Made by a program: the position numbers and the translations under genes. Shown piece by piece: positions 20,077 through 34,000 of a stretch of DNA of 64,000 bases. Each line of letters begins with the position of its first letter. Within the stretch, counting starts at the first letter, position 1. The notes under the pieces were generated by a model. It worked only from the letters and a program-made list of their open reading frames with translations. It was not told the origin of the DNA and searched no databases. Source of the DNA: Aquilaria yunnanensis (Eukaryota; Streptophyta; Magnoliopsida; Malvales; Thymelaeaceae); the NCBI GenBank assembly GCA_039654915.1, contig CM077596.1, forward strand, positions 51,210,501 to 51,274,500, written 5' to 3'.

Positions 20077-21252
20077 ATGATCTTAAGTTCTATTTGTATG
20101 ATTTTGTGGTTTTGTATGTATTGTAAGGATTGGTTATTTGTGATTTGGGTTTTGTATTTGGTATGTGTGATACGTACGGTTGTAAACAATTTGAGTTTCA
20201 GATTTATTGGTTTTTCATTTGGGTATGTGTGGTTTGTATTTAAGGTTCTAGTACAAGTATCTATGACTATGTGGCAAATGTATTGTTTGGTGGTGTTTAT
20301 GTATTGTCTGGTAATGTTTATGTATCATGAGAAAAATGAATGTTTATGATCCGTACACAAGAAAAGATGGTTAAACTTGTACAGAAAACGATGCAGACAA
20401 TGGTATAAGCTTAGAAGAGCCACTAGGGATACAATGCTCACAGTACCAACTGTATGCTCCATTGCTTAAGGGTTCAAAAAACATATCTTTTCCTAGAAAT
20501 ATGAATCTATGGTGAATGGGTTTGTGTTTTATATTATAAAATAACATGGATTTGTATGTATGTATGCTTGTAGGTTTTATATGTATATTCTAGGTGTATA
20601 AAAAACACGAATATTTATGTATTTTCTAGGATTTATATATATGTTTTGTGTTTGTAAAGAACACACACACACACACATATATATACTTCTAAGGTTTATA
20701 TGTATGCTGCTTTTAAGATTGTAAAAAATCACAAATATATCTATATGTTTCTATGGTTTATATGTATACTTTCAGGTCTGTAAAAATAAAAATATTGATG
20801 TGAACTATATTAAACTGGATGTGAACTATAGTAAACTAAAAGTGAGATGTATTAAACTATGTAAAATATGTGTGAAATTGGAAAGTGAATAGTATTAATC
20901 TGTTTGAGATATATTTTAAACTAAAAGTAAAATGTATTAAACTGTGTAGGATATGTATTAAACGGAAAATGAATTACATTAAACTATGTAGTCTACATAT
21001 TAAACTGTGTGAAACGTATTAAACTGGAAGTCCAATGTATTAATTTGCATGACACAACCAACACACTAGAAAATAACATTGCCACAAAAAAACAAAACCA
21101 TCAAACTCATAGTCACCGCTAGTACCACAATCGACATTGTTATTGTTATCAGCAACAACTAGATGTGAAATTGTATTAAACTGGAAGTGAAATATATTAA
21201 ACTGTGTGATATATGAGTTAATTAGAAGTGATTAAACTGGAAGTAAAATGTA
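20077..21252. other. AT-rich repeat field, no gene
   Basis: From about 20795 to 21700 a degenerate ~45-bp motif recurs (GTATTAAACTGTGTGAGATA-like and TTAAACTGGAAGTGAAATG-like), interrupted by a MITE. A (CA)n(TA)n microsatellite is at 20661-20686. A 93-codon ORF at 20068-20349 is low-complexity and not credible. Confidence 0.6.
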
Positions 21253-21544
21253 CTCCCTCTGTCCCAGTTTACTTGAAACGTATTCCTTTTTGGGAAGTCC
21301 CAAGAGGTTGAAACATTTCCTCTTTTGGAAAAGTTTAAAAAATTAAATTATCATTTTACACAAAACCCAATAAAGACTCTTTTTTTAATCTCTACTCAAT
21401 CTCTCGCTGCACAAAACCCAAAAAAGAATCTTTTCTTTTTTAATCATTATTTAAACTTTTACTATATAAAAAAATAACACAAATTATATACACTTTAATC
21501 TCCGTGCCCAGACAAATGTTTCAACTAAAATGGGACGGAGGTAG
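21253..21544. mobile_element. Stowaway-type MITE (Tc1/mariner)
   Basis: The left end CTCCCTCTGTCCCAGTTTA and right end AAATGGGACGGAGGTAG are inverted copies of the Stowaway terminal sequence, flanked on both sides by TA. It is 292 bp, AT-rich and non-coding. It sits within the degenerate repeat field, which continues on its far side. Confidence 0.88.
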
Positions 21545-23030
21545 TATTAAATTGTGTGAGATATGTGTTAATTGGAAGTGAATTGTATTAATCTGTGTGA
21601 GATATGTGTTAAACTGGGAGTCAAATATATTAAACTATATGAGATATGTAGTAAACTGAAAGTAAAATGTATTAAACTGTGTGTGCAGCTCTTTGACTAT
21701 GATTAACTATGCAAAAAAAAAATGAATTAATAAAATTATTTTAAATAATTATCATATTTATCATATTATCTTTATTGTTTCCTCAAGACTATCTTTACAA
21801 ATGAATTCAAATTCAAAAGGTTCCATAATTAAAACTTTTGAAAAGAGAAAATAAGAAACGAAGGCTTGAATATAATGGAATTAAATAAAAAAGGAAATGT
21901 TTATAACTAAAATTCCATAATTAAAAATTTTAAACAAAGTTAATATCCAATTAGTACCCAATTAAATCTTACACACTTAACGCATAAATCTACCATAAAT
22001 GAAAAAATTAAATGGAAATTAGGCATTTTTAATGCCATCTAGTGTGAGCATGTACACTTAAGTGCATTTCAAAATTTGCGTAGTTTAACAAGGTATAGTG
22101 GCTTACGAGGAAAGAAAGTCATTTTAACTAAGCCAGGCCATGAGGAGTATTTTGGTGATTTGTCACAACATGTAAAAATATAAACTCCATACATGAATAA
22201 TTTTTTTAAGTAATTAATTTTTTATAATTTTTTTCTGCAACCAACCCAATAAAAGAAAAATCAATATAGCTTTTTTTTTTTTTAAAAAAAAGTGCTTTAA
22301 AAGTACAATTTAGGCTTCTTAAAGTTTTGAGTTTTAATTTAGCATACACGTTTAATGAATAATCATTGAAAGTTAAAATAAGGGTTTGAATTATGTGACG
22401 GACGACAGTTATCATGGATGAATCTGGGTTATCCGTGACTGTGGGACCTACATGGGCCCCACAATTACGGACGGTCCAGATCCGTCCATGACGTCTATCG
22501 TTTGTCACATACAAGTTTTCCTTAAAATAATATATTAAATAATTGATGATGCATTATCCTTGGTATATGATGCATTGACGTTAGACAATATGTCTTCACA
22601 TACGAGCACACAGTAGAAGATGGAACATAGAGACCTACAAAAGATTCTTCAATGCTTAAGTTAGTAAAAATTTTAAATAAAGCACGAATACCAAAGAAGT
22701 GATATCATAACTCATAAATAAATAGTGATGATGGATTTAAGGTCATTGTATAAAGTGTTACTTTTTGTATCCTCTGTATTGTAGAATTAGTGAGACATTT
22801 GTCCTATGGTGGGACCCACGAGTGACCTTTTCATGGGAAATGAAGCATTAGACCTTTGTCACAGTCTTAACCATTTTGGGTCATTTTGGGCCTTAAGTCA
22901 TCTTGGGTTTTTTAGGCTTTGCCCTAACTGAATAATACTTGGGTGGGTATAATCAGTAATACATTATTTAAATTGAAATCAACACCAGAGTAGTATGTTT
23001 TTTATAAATTTTTTTTCACAAAATAATGTA
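21545..23030. other. AT-rich intergenic stretch
   Basis: The repeat field continues to about 21700. After that there is AT-rich sequence without genes, apart from the fold-back at 22396-22510. Confidence 0.5.
22396..22510. repeat. Fold-back hairpin (MITE-like)
   Basis: Starts TGTGACGGACGACAG and ends with its near-complement CTATCGTTTGTCACA. The ~55-bp arms match well around a TGTGGGACCTACATGGGCC centre. The pairing weakens but continues outwards into AAGG/CCTT-containing flanks. No target duplication was established. ORFs across it are chance. Confidence 0.75.
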
Positions 23031-26000
23031 TGTGGCAACGTGGAGGTTTTGTGGGAGTCGCCACCAATCGGTTTCACCTAGGTCGATTAGACACCTAAAA
23101 ATGGTCTACAAGAGTTTGAGGGTTCGGGAGTATGGTTACGTTAAAATAACTCTATTTTAACGGCCAAAATTGGTACCTTAGTTGATTTTAATTTTGTTTT
23201 GCTTACTTTTAAATAATTTCAGTTAATTTTCAAACCAGAAATTTTAACTGAATCATCCAGATGTGGGTTTTTAAATTAATATGGACTTCAAAATCTTGGT
23301 AATTAATTTGTATAATTTTTTTATAATAAATTTGATATTTCCGAACCATGGATTCTATCGAATCACCCAGATACGGAGTTTAATGAAAACTTAGTTTATT
23401 TATTTATTTATTATTAAATATTTTAATTAATTATTAATCCATATCATAAATTCTGCCGAATTATCAGAATATGGATTTTTTTATAATCTTGATACTTAAT
23501 TTTTATTCACTTTTATTAAAAATTTGATATTTTTCCAAACCATGGATCCTATAGAATCACCTAGATATGGAATTTAATGAAAGTTTTAATTTTTAATTTA
23601 TTATTAAATATTTAATTAATTATTATGTTTTTTGTCATAAATTTTTACCGAATATGGATTTTTAATGATCTTAATATTAATTTCCTTTATTATTATTTTT
23701 TTCTTAAAATTTTATTTTTCTTTAAAAGTAATTATCGAATCCATAGATCTAAAAATATACTTAAAAAAAATTAATTTTTGTTGAATCGTCTGGTTTTGAT
23801 TTTTTTTAAAAATTTATTTTTATTTAAAGGAAATAAAAGGTTAAATTTTTTTATTTAAAGGAAATAAAAAAGAAGTAAGTGTCTTAATATCCCAAATAAT
23901 GTTAAAAATGACGGAAAAAAAATAAAGATGGGGGCTTTATTGTAATAGAAATAAAAATAAAAATAATAAAATGGGGAACTAAGATGAGACTCTTGGCCAG
24001 CCATAAAAATGATAAATAAATAAAATAAGGTTAATCATCCACATAAAGAAAAATAAAATTACAGAAAAGTAAATAAATAAGAAAAGTAAATAAAATGGGG
24101 TGCTTAACCATCCATGAAAAAATAAAAAGTGCATAAAGTAAATAAACACAGAAAATTAAATAAATAGAGAAAGTGGGGCATTTAGCCATCCACTTAAAAA
24201 AAATAAAAAGTGCATAAAGTAAATAAACACAGAAAATTAAATAAATAAATAAAGTGGGGCGTTTAGCCATCCACTTAAAAAAATAAAAAATTACATAAAA
24301 TAAATAAAAATAAAAAAGTAAATAAATAAAGAAAGTGGGGCGTTTAGCCATCCACTTAAAAAAATAAAAAAAGTGCATAAAGTAAATAAATGCAGAAAAT
24401 TAAATAAATAAATAAAGTGGGGCGTTTAGCCATCCACTTAAAAAAATAAAAAGTGCATAAAGTAAATAAACACAGAAAAATAAATAAATAAAGAAAGTGG
24501 GGCATTTAGCCATCCACTTAAAAAAAATAAAAAGTGCATAAAGTAAATAAATGCAGAAAATTAAATAAATAAAGAAAGTGGGGCGTTTAGGTATTCACTT
24601 AAAAAAATAAAAAAGTGCATAAAGTAAATAAATGTAGAAAATTAAATAAATAAAGAAAGTGGGGCGTTTAGCCATCCACTTAAAAAAATAAAAAGTGCAT
24701 AAAGTAAATAAACGCAGAAAATTAAATAAATAAATAAAGTGGGGCGTTTAGCCATCCACGTAAAAAAAAAAAGTGCATGAAGTAAATAATTGCAGAAAAG
24801 TAAATAAATAAAGAAAGTGGGGTGTTTAGCCATCCACTTAAAAAAATAAAAAGTGCATAAAGTAAATAAATGAAGAAAAAGTAAATAAAAAAAAAAGTGG
24901 GCCGTTTGGCCGTCCACTTAAAAAAATAAAAGTGCATAAAATAAATAAATGCAGAAAAGTAAATAAATAAAGAAAATGGGGCGTTTGGGCATCCACTTAA
25001 AAAAATAAAAAGTGCAAAAAGTAAATAATTGCAGAAAAGTAAATAAATAAAGAAAGTGGGGCATTTAGCCATTCACGTAAAAAATAAAAGTGCATAAAGT
25101 AAATGATTGCAAAAAATTAAATAAATAAATAAAGTGGAGCGTTTAGCCATCCACGTAAAAAATAAAAGTACATAAAGTAAATAATTGCAGAAAAATAAAT
25201 AAATAAATAAAGTGGGGCGTTTAGCCATCCACTTAAAATATAAAGTGCATAAAATAAATAATTGCAGAAAAGTAAAGAAATAAAGAAAGTGGGGCGTTTA
25301 GCCATCCACTTAAAAAAAAAATAGGAGGTATAAACTTCCATGAGAAAAAAAGAAATAACAATAAAGAAGAAAAAGAAAAAAAAGAACAAATAAAAAAAAA
25401 ACAAAGTTTGTTGTTAGTTCTGCAAAAAATAAAAAAAGGTTAATGACTTGTATGAAGGAATATGGGAAGATGAAGGATTAAACAAGAGTTTTACCTAAAG
25501 GAAAAAAAATTCAAACTCCTGGGCGACGGGAAGCAGGGGTGGCGGCGACGGCGAGCAGGGGAGGTGGCGACGCGAGACTTCAGCGGCGGCGACGGCGAGG
25601 CGAGCAAGGGAGGTAGGAGGGCTGAGATGGAGAGAGAGAGGGAGAGGAAGGGCGACGGTAGAAGAGGGGAGAGGGAGGCGAGGCGGAGGAGGAGAGAGGG
25701 AGAGGGTGACTGCGAGGAGGGGAGAGGGAGAGGGCGACGACGGGGAGGAGAGAGGGAGAGGCGACGGCGTGGCTGGCGGGGAGGGCGACGCGGCAGGAGG
25801 AGGGAAGAAAGGAGAGAAAGGAAAGAGAGGAGGGAGAAGAAAGAGTCGCGACGGAGGTAAGAAAAAAAAAAAAACGATGGTGGGCTAGCGGCGGCGGACG
25901 GCGACGGGAAAGGGCGCGACGGCGGCTGACGGCGACCGTGACGGCGCCGGCGTTGGGGGTAAGAGACGGAAGCTGGAGGCGAAGAAAAACGGCAAACGGT

Positions 26001-26682
26001 CGTAAAAGGGGGAAACGATAAAAAGGCAGACAGAGTAAAAAAGGAAAGTTCAGGCCTTTCTGGGAAGAAGGAAAGAGGAACAGGGACTAAAGCTACAGTT
26101 CTTCCCTTTTCTAATTAAGAAGCTCTAATCTTCATTTTTTTTTTATTTTCAAGTTTGGACCCCTATTAATAGAGGGAGGAGCATTGGATTCCTTTGATTT
26201 AAAAAAAATTCTAAATTTCATTAAAAAAAGATTTATCTCATAATTTGGTTAAATGACATATTTAATCCTTCAGTTCTCATTGACTACTGTATGGTCCAAT
26301 ATTTTTAACAAAATTACTGATTGGCCCAAATTTGTCTGTTCTGTCAATTTGGCCCAAATTTGTCTGTAAAAATCATGCGAAAAATTACCAGATTTCCCTG
26401 AAATTTTCATATTTCATCATATTTTTCCCAAACTTCTCAATTTTTTCAGATTCATCCCAAACTTCTTATTTTTGTCAATTCTTTAAAAAAAACTTCCCCT
26501 TTTTATATTTTACATATATAGATATATTTAAATTTACTATCTAACCTTATGAAGAAAAAAATGCCCCCCTAAACTATTTAATTTAATTTTTTCTTTTTTT
26601 TAATTAATTAATAATAATTAATTTTAATTTTTTAAAAAATTTTTTTAAATTTTTAATAGTCGGACGAAATTGGGTGTCAACA
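23031..26682 (-). mobile_element. Solo LTR of the Tat-type family (minus strand)
   Basis: The left end TGTGGCAACG and right end GGTGTCAACA are the reverse complements of the LTR end and start of the young element. The U5-like part (23031-23800) is recognisably shared, including the CCATGGATTC repeats. A GC-rich leader is at 25520-25990. An acceptor-like TTATTTTTTGCAG occurs on the minus strand near 25422-25434. Flanks are ATGTA (left) and ATATA (right), a 5-bp target duplication with one change. No internal sequence accompanies it, so it is a solo LTR of 3652 bp. Confidence 0.82.
24080..25320. repeat. Tandem array inside solo LTR, ~80-bp unit x ~16
   Basis: About 16 copies of a unit with GTGGGGCGTTTAGCCATCCA, CTTAAAAAAATAAAAAGTGC and ATAAAGTAAATAAA. 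The array lies after the leader's acceptor-like motif, seen on the minus strand, and is absent at this point from the LTRs of the young element. Long minus-strand ORFs rich in Phe, Tyr and Leu arise only from the repeat. Confidence 0.9.
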
Positions 26683-29600
26683 ATATAGTACAAATAATAA
26701 TTGAGTTCAATTAATCACTGAGTTTCCTTTAGGATATAATATCATGGGGAGTCCAATCTGTGTTTTTGTTCTCTTAGTCTATCTCTACCTATTTGTAGAC
26801 GTGGATATCAGAATTACTCATATTCTTCACGAGAGTTCTATTTAAAATATGGTGTTCAAATTTTTAGGACGTATAAATTGAAGGCTTGTAGTTGAGCTAA
26901 TTATCTATATATTTTACTCTAGCATTTGTTTGTAGATACTATACAACTCATAATTAATGAGATGTGGTCGGTCGCCAAAACCACAAAAAATAATTCTAGT
27001 ATCACTGACAATTTAGAATAAATAAATTTGTAATATAATAGTGAAAACTAGGTCGAATCCCAAAAGAAATTTTTTTAACTGAAAGCTTTTTGTCAGAAAA
27101 CTGAAATAAAATGTTAGGAGTTGTCTTGAATTGAATGCTAAAATAAATTAACTATAGAATCAAAATGAAATTAATCAATACTAAAAATATTTAGTTCATG
27201 GTTGATTATCTATTCTAGTTATGCAGTTGATTATCGAAAGAAAATATTTCTTTAATCCAAGCAAATAAACAGGATTCTCTTTAAAGCTAAAAAGAATATA
27301 AAAAATTTAACAGTAAAATTAACCAGAAAAAGCTTCAGATTAATTTCTTAATTTAGAGTAACTAGATATTAAAAAACAATTTCTAATAAACCCAAAATTA
27401 GCATTAAGGACAATAAACAAAAGTTTATTTCAGACAATAATCCAAAAGCTTAAACAATTTAACCTGTCTTATTTCTATGTATGAACTAACCAGAAATAAA
27501 AGTAATCTCTAGTCAATTCACTTGCTTCTAAATTGAATTCTTCATCTACGTGGTTGAAAAAAAAAAGTAAGCAGATTTGTAATCGCACAACTAATCCAAC
27601 AAGCGAGAACAGGAAAATTAGTTGTAATAAATCTTAACAATAAAAAAATAAATACTTGAATTTAAAGAAAATTTTAACAAGAAAAATCAATCCTCACAAC
27701 CAGTGTTGGCGATGAAAATCATCCCCTTAAACTGAACTAGAAAATTACTCATTTATGATTAGAAGAAGAAAAAAAAGAATGATAATAATAAAAAAAACTA
27801 AAATTGCAAAAAATAGAGAGAGAGAGAGAGAGAGAGGAGGAATAGGCATCCAGCGAGAGAAGGAGGAGGCTGTGGTGCAGTTGCCACTTTAAACACTTAA
27901 AAGAATTAAACTAGTGTGCTAAACTCATAAAATCTCTCTAAACTTTTTATATTGTTACAAATTTACCCCACACAAATAAAAAGATTCAAACTAAATAAAA
28001 GGTTTCAAAGTTGAAAACCAAGAAATACTCCAGAACAGTAGCAGCAACTTCAAGCTGAGATTCAACCTTGATGCAGTCATTATTTCTTAAAACTCAAAGC
28101 ATGAGAGTTGTAGAACTCTTTCTTAGCTTTGACACAATACCTAATCACATAAAACAAACATCTACAGCCAAAGATATGCTCAAAATACCGCAACTGCTTC
28201 CGAACCAGCGATGATGCATAAATCACGACTTTGAAGCTAAATTTGACCCCCTTAATGTGCAAACTCGGTTTTATGATCTGCATATGATTTATAGCTCCGA
28301 ATGTTAGAATTCTAATGAATAAAGAATCACTCAATTCTGATCTTTGTAGCTCAATATATGATTTTTCTACTAGAACATCACCAATTTGTCAAAATCCTGA
28401 AAGAACACAACCAAATTAAAACTTGTAAAATTGTAAATTAAATCCACTTTCAATCAATTGAGTCCAGATATGCTCTAAGCTATAAAACATAGTCAAAATA
28501 TATATTTAAGGTTCAAAATATATTAAAACATACTAAATATGAGAGAAATAAATATAATAAATATAATCAAGATGAATAATCTTCTATTAAAAATGAATAA
28601 TACTTCACCTATCTTACATTCTTTGCATCATTTACTATTTTGGACCATGCAAGATCTTTGCACCATTTCCATATTTAATAAGTTACTTCTAAAGTAGCAT
28701 TTAAATATTCAAATATTCTATTTTTCTTAATTTGTGTACGAAGTAAAGGCCTAAAGGTGGAAAGGAGAACCAATTTTTTACTCTTTTTTAATCTCCATGC
28801 AAAATTCAAATGTTTACAGAAGTAGTAATAATTAAACACAAGGGTGGAGATCAGGAGGGGCTGGGGGTGTCTCCCTCCCCCGAAAATATTTTTCATACTT
28901 ATTTATATAATGTATATTTTATAAGGTATTTTAAAAATTAAAGAGTAAATATATATATTCACTGAATTAAATACTGCAGTATATATATTGCTTACTGCGT
29001 ACCATATTTTCACGTTTTCTCATTTTACTGTGCGGTATACCGCTGTATTTCATAGTATACCGCATACCGTGCACTTTTTATATGTATTTTGTCAAAAAAC
29101 CGCAGTATATTATAAATATTGCGTGGTATATACAATGATATTTAATTTTTCGCGCCTATTTTTTTTACATCAAAATATCACAAATATATAAAACATTAAA
29201 ATAAAAATAACACACATATCATAAAATAAATGTTTACTTTTAATTTTTTTGTTACTTTTCTTAATTAATATAAAAAAATTAATGGATGGTATTATTTATA
29301 TTTATAGTATATGCAAAGTATATGGATGGTATTATTTATATTTATAGTATATCAATAATTTTTTTATATTATTTATTTTGCTCCATATATAACATTTTTT
29401 ATGTTTTTTGTATTAAAAAAAATATCTTTTATCATATATATTTTATTTATATTTGAAAAATTATAATGAGAAAAATTAGAATGCATATAACATGTGTAAA
29501 AATAAGTTATTAAACAAATTATGTCATCTTAAAATAATATTGTAACATTTATTTTTTGTGAAAACGGTAACGGTATGTGATGCGATATACCATACGGTAT

Positions 29601-30440
29601 ACCTTAAAAATTCAGGGTGCGATATACCTTGCGGTACACACACACGCACAAATAGAAAAAAAACATAAAAGTACTGCTTTAAAATTTTTTTTCATGTAAA
29701 AAAAGTATGCTTTTGTGTGTATCAAAATAACTTAACAATATGTTTTAAAAATGTACTCTTAAATGAAGATGTCTATCTCTTGCCCAGTTTTATCCTTCCA
29801 AAGTTGAAATTTCCACTATTAAATTGCGTCTCAACACAACAATTAACAACTACCAACTTACAGTCAGTCCACCACAACAATATTTTGTAAGTTGGAAGTT
29901 ACAATTGTTTATAACTTCTTCAAATTTCATGTAGCTCACTCTTAATTTCTATGATTTTTTTTATTTTTAATTTTATTTCTAATCCATGAAAGACTCAAAT
30001 TATAATTTTAATGTATGTTTCATGTAATTTGGAAAAAATTGTTCTGATATAAATTTTATATTAAAATGCCCTAAATTCAGCCTCCTAACCTGAGCTTTGT
30101 CATTAATTAAACACACAACTTAATATTAGACACACTTGAATTTGAGTTAGTATATGCAATAGATATGAAGGATCGATCGGAAATAAAGAGAGTATAGTTC
30201 ATTTTTTTTCCACCAAAAGCAAAGCTAAAATTATATAATGATATTTTTTTTAATTTTTTTGACCCATAATTAATATATAATTTTTATTTTTAATGTTATG
30301 GTATATAAAAGTAAAATTTATTTCCATAAATAATAAATTAAAGCTTGTAGTTTTCTAATATATATACTTTTAATTTTTTTAGAAAACAATAAATAGATAA
30401 TTTTTAAATTAAACTTAGGTTAAAAAACAGGGTTTAATTA
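26683..30440. other. AT-rich intergenic DNA, unclassified repeats
   Basis: No gene was supported. A (GA)n microsatellite lies near 27815-27836. From about 28960 to 29640 short inverted and direct copies of GCGGTATACC-like motifs recur in very AT-rich DNA, as in subterminal regions of hAT-like elements, but no termini were found. Sequence at 26940-28700 looks like remnants of a retroelement, without confirmable LTR or domain. Confidence 0.45.
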
Positions 30441-30815
30441 ATTGGGGACAGTGGGAGGCTGGGAGCGACACGCAGACGGAAGCCAGAAAGAGAGCTCTTG
30501 TTCTCTTTCTTGAGGCATTTTTAAATTAATTGCTGTGCTTGAGGCATTTTGAAGCAAAGCATGATACACTTGTTCTTGTTCATGATCCCTCTTGCCTTAA
30601 GCTTCTCAAAAGTTCAACGTCTAAATTTTCCTGTTTCTTTAGCCTTCTCCATCAACGTCCCTGTCTCCGCTCTCTTCTCAGCAACTCTAACGCAACCGAA
30701 CCAAACCGGAGCTTGGTTCTCGAAGCTCATTGTCCCAACCGTCGATATCTTGTCTGTTGAATCTTTGTCTCTTCTCTGCGCTTGTGTGCTTCGAGTCCTT
30801 CTGACACACAGGTGG

Positions 30816-31033
30816 GTAAGGGTGGGTAGGGGATTAAATCTCGAATCTTCTAGTTGACAAGAACAATTCTTAACTACTATCCTTTTTTTCTCTGGATTTC
30901 ATGATCCCTATTATGTGGTGCGCTAAAAGCTGTTTTCTTTTCCTTGATCTTTTGAGTTTCAGAAAAACTCTGCTAAGAGTTTCCGGTTGTTTCTTGTACG
31001 TTGTACGGTTTTATTTGGTTGGTTTGCTCGCAG
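30816..31033 (+). other. Predicted 5' UTR intron of the NB-LRR gene
   Basis: A donor-like GTAAGG (30816) and an acceptor-like TTTGCTCGCAG (ending 31033) enclose sequence just before the ATG at 31085. Short ORFs at 30530-30857 would then be leader sequence. This is inferred from splice motifs only. Confidence 0.4.
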
Positions 31034-31084
31034 GCTGCAGCAGTTAATTAGCTCTCTCTGAGTTTAGTTTGCGGTTGACAAAAA

Positions 31085-34000
31085 ATGGCGGAAGTTGTAT
31101 TCATTGGTGCTTCAAGGGTGATGATATCCGAGGCCAAGAAGGCTGTGTTCGAGCTGGTAAAACTGGGGTGGACTTTTGACAAGAAGCTCAAGGAACTTCA
31201 ACGCTTCCTGGATATGATCGAAGCTTTTCTGGACGATGCTGAGACGAGATCAACCGACCCACCTGTTAAGGTGTGGCTCAAGTGGCTTGCTGATGGCGCT
31301 TCCCGGGCCCAAGATGTATTAGCTGAGCTCGCTTATGAAGCCAAGCGGATTAAGCTACGAGTCAACAATCGATGGGGAGGAAAGCTCATTAACAGCTTCT
31401 CTTCCCACAATCCTACCATTTTCCGCTTGAGGATGGCTTATAAGGTTAAGAGTGTAACCAAGTCGCTGGACAAGATCTGCAGCAAGGGCACCGGATTGGG
31501 CCTCCAAAACAGAGGGCAGCTGGTTTCCGCTCCTGCATCATCTTCAGGGCTCCAGGAGACTCATCCTTTTCTCGGTGATCCGGAACTAGTTGTCCCAAGA
31601 GAGGTTAATGTCTCTAACGTTGTAAAGATGTTGATTAGTTCATCAAACACCTCACATCCACTCGGCGTTGTGTCCATTGTGGGGATGGCTGGCCTTGGAA
31701 AGACGACTTTAGCCAAAATGGTTTTGGAAGATGAGCACGTGAACAACCTGTTCGACAAGAGACAACAGTTATGGGTGTGCGTTTCTGAGACCTTTAATGT
31801 TAAGATGATCCTAAGTAAAATGTTGGAGTGTCTTACCGGTGAAACTATTGCTTCAAGCCAGCAGAACTTAGTTAAAAAGCTCAAAGAGAAGTTAGAAGAG
31901 AAGGCATATCTTCTGGTGCTTGATGATGTGTGGAACAAGGACGCTCAAAAATGGGATGATTTGAGGAAGTGTTTGGAAGGAATAAATCAGAAAAATAAGG
32001 CTACCATTCTGGCAACGACTCGAGAAATGGAGGCAGCATCAACTATGGGTTCTTTTTCGGAATTTACATATGAAGTTCTGAAATTGGAGGATGATCAGTG
32101 TTGGTCGATAATCAGAGCAAAATCATTTGGCAAGTCATCTGAAATCCCTCGCAATTTAGAAATCGTTGGAAGAAGTATTGCGGAAAAGTGCAAAGGTGTG
32201 GCCTTGGTTGCAAGTGTCATTGGAGGAACCATGTGTAAGGATAGGACAGAGCGAGCGTGGTCATCGATTCAAAATAGTAATTTATGGAATTCTCTGGAAA
32301 GTAACAAAGATATCCTCCGTATACTACAATTGAGCTATGACCGCTTGGGTTCACCATATTTAAAGCTATGTTTTGCATACTGCTCCTTCTTTCCTGAAGA
32401 TTCTATATTGTACAGAGAGGAATTGATTCAACTTTGGATGGCTGCAGGCTTTCTTCATCCATCTCCAGCAGATCGTTGTCATACAGCATGGGATATGGGC
32501 GACAAATACTTCAACGACTTAGTATCAAATTCATTGTTCCAAGATGTGGAAAGGGATTTTTATGGCAACGTCAAGACATGCAAGATGCATGATTTGGTAC
32601 ACAGTCTTGCAAGATCTCTTTTAGAGGCCGCAATCGTAACGTCAGATACGAATCTTTCTAGAGATGTCACTTTTATACGTCATCTGAATATTATTGGAGA
32701 CGAAAGTAATCTAGCCGTTAGACTAACACAAGTTGATGCTCCAAATCTGCGCTCTCTATCTTCCAGCTTCGATGTTTTTTGCCATATGCCGAAGGAGTGT
32801 AGAAGGTTGAGAATTTTGAAATTACACAAAGCTACAGGTGCAGATAAATTGCCAAAGTCAATAAAAAAATTGAAGCATTTGAAATACTTGGACATTTCAA
32901 GAACTCAAATTGAAAGTCTGCCGAGGTCCTTCACTAAACTCTTGAACCTGCAAACTTTAAGAGTCACACGGTGTAAAAATTTAAAAGAACTTCCAAAGCA
33001 GATGGAAAACTTGGTCGAATTGTCACGTCTTTATATTGACAAGGAGTCGCTCATGCCATTCAACATTGGAAGATTAACAAGTTCGCAAACATTGCCATTA
33101 TATTTTGTGGTTGCAGAAAGAGGGTGTGGAATCGAAGAGCTAGGAAGCTTAAGTCATCTTCAAGGAGAACTAGAAATACGCAGGCTTGAGAGGGTGAGAC
33201 AGAACGAAGATGCAAGGATGGCAAAACTGCAAGAGAAGAAGGGAATATGGGAGTTGGTATTTGAATGGAGCAACGAAAGAGCAGATGTGGGGCAAGATGA
33301 CGATGTGTTGGAGGGGCTACAACCTCACTCAAATTTGAAAGGTTTATGGATTAGAAACTACGGAGGCTGCAATTTCCCATCCTGGCTTCCTAGCACGAAT
33401 TTGACTATGTTGAAACTGGACTCTTGCTCCAACTGTGTGAAGCTTCCAAGCCTCAGGCGCCTACCCAACTTAACCTATCTTTTTATCAATGGACTGAGTG
33501 GAGTAAAGTTGATTGATGCTGATTTTTATGGGAATGGAAATTTTTCGGCTCTAAAAGAATTTAAATTAGCGAACATGATAAGCTTGGAAGAGTGGTTTGA
33601 CGCAACCAGAAGGGACTTGTTTCCTTCCCTTGAGAAGTTGAGTATCTATTACTGTCGCAAATTAAGAAGCATCCAATTGACAAATGGTCTCCCATCTCTT
33701 AGAACGCTTGAGTGTAGTATTTTAGGTGTTAGTCACATAGGGGATGGTCCGTTTTCCAGCAGGTGCTTGAGAGAGTTAAAGATATCTGGTTGTGACAAGC
33801 TGAAATTGCTCCCGAGCTTTCATGAGCTCTGCTCTCTCACACATTTGAAGCTTAGTTATTGTGACCATTTAAGGTGTGCTCCAAGTGGACTGCAACACTG
33901 CACTTCCCTACAGAGGTTGGAGTTAATTGGCTGTCCTCGAATGTCTTCAGAACTAGAATGGCTCGGAAGTTTGAAGAATTTAGTTGCGTTAGAGATTAAA

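Noticed and set aside
24031..25404. Several minus-strand ORFs rich in Phe, Tyr and Leu (look like membrane proteins)
   Set aside because: They are translations of the 80-bp tandem repeat inside the solo LTR and repeat the same phrase each unit.
25564..25888. Arg/Gly-rich ORFs on the plus strand
   Set aside because: Low-complexity GC-rich leader of the minus-strand LTR; no conserved domain and the wrong strand for the element.
28960..29640. Complete hAT element based on repeated GCGGTATACC motifs
   Set aside because: No terminal inverted repeats or 8-bp duplication could be found, so only a motif-rich stretch is reported.
30530..30857. Small proteins upstream of the NB-LRR gene
   Set aside because: No recognisable family; position and a donor-like GTAAGG suggest 5' UTR.
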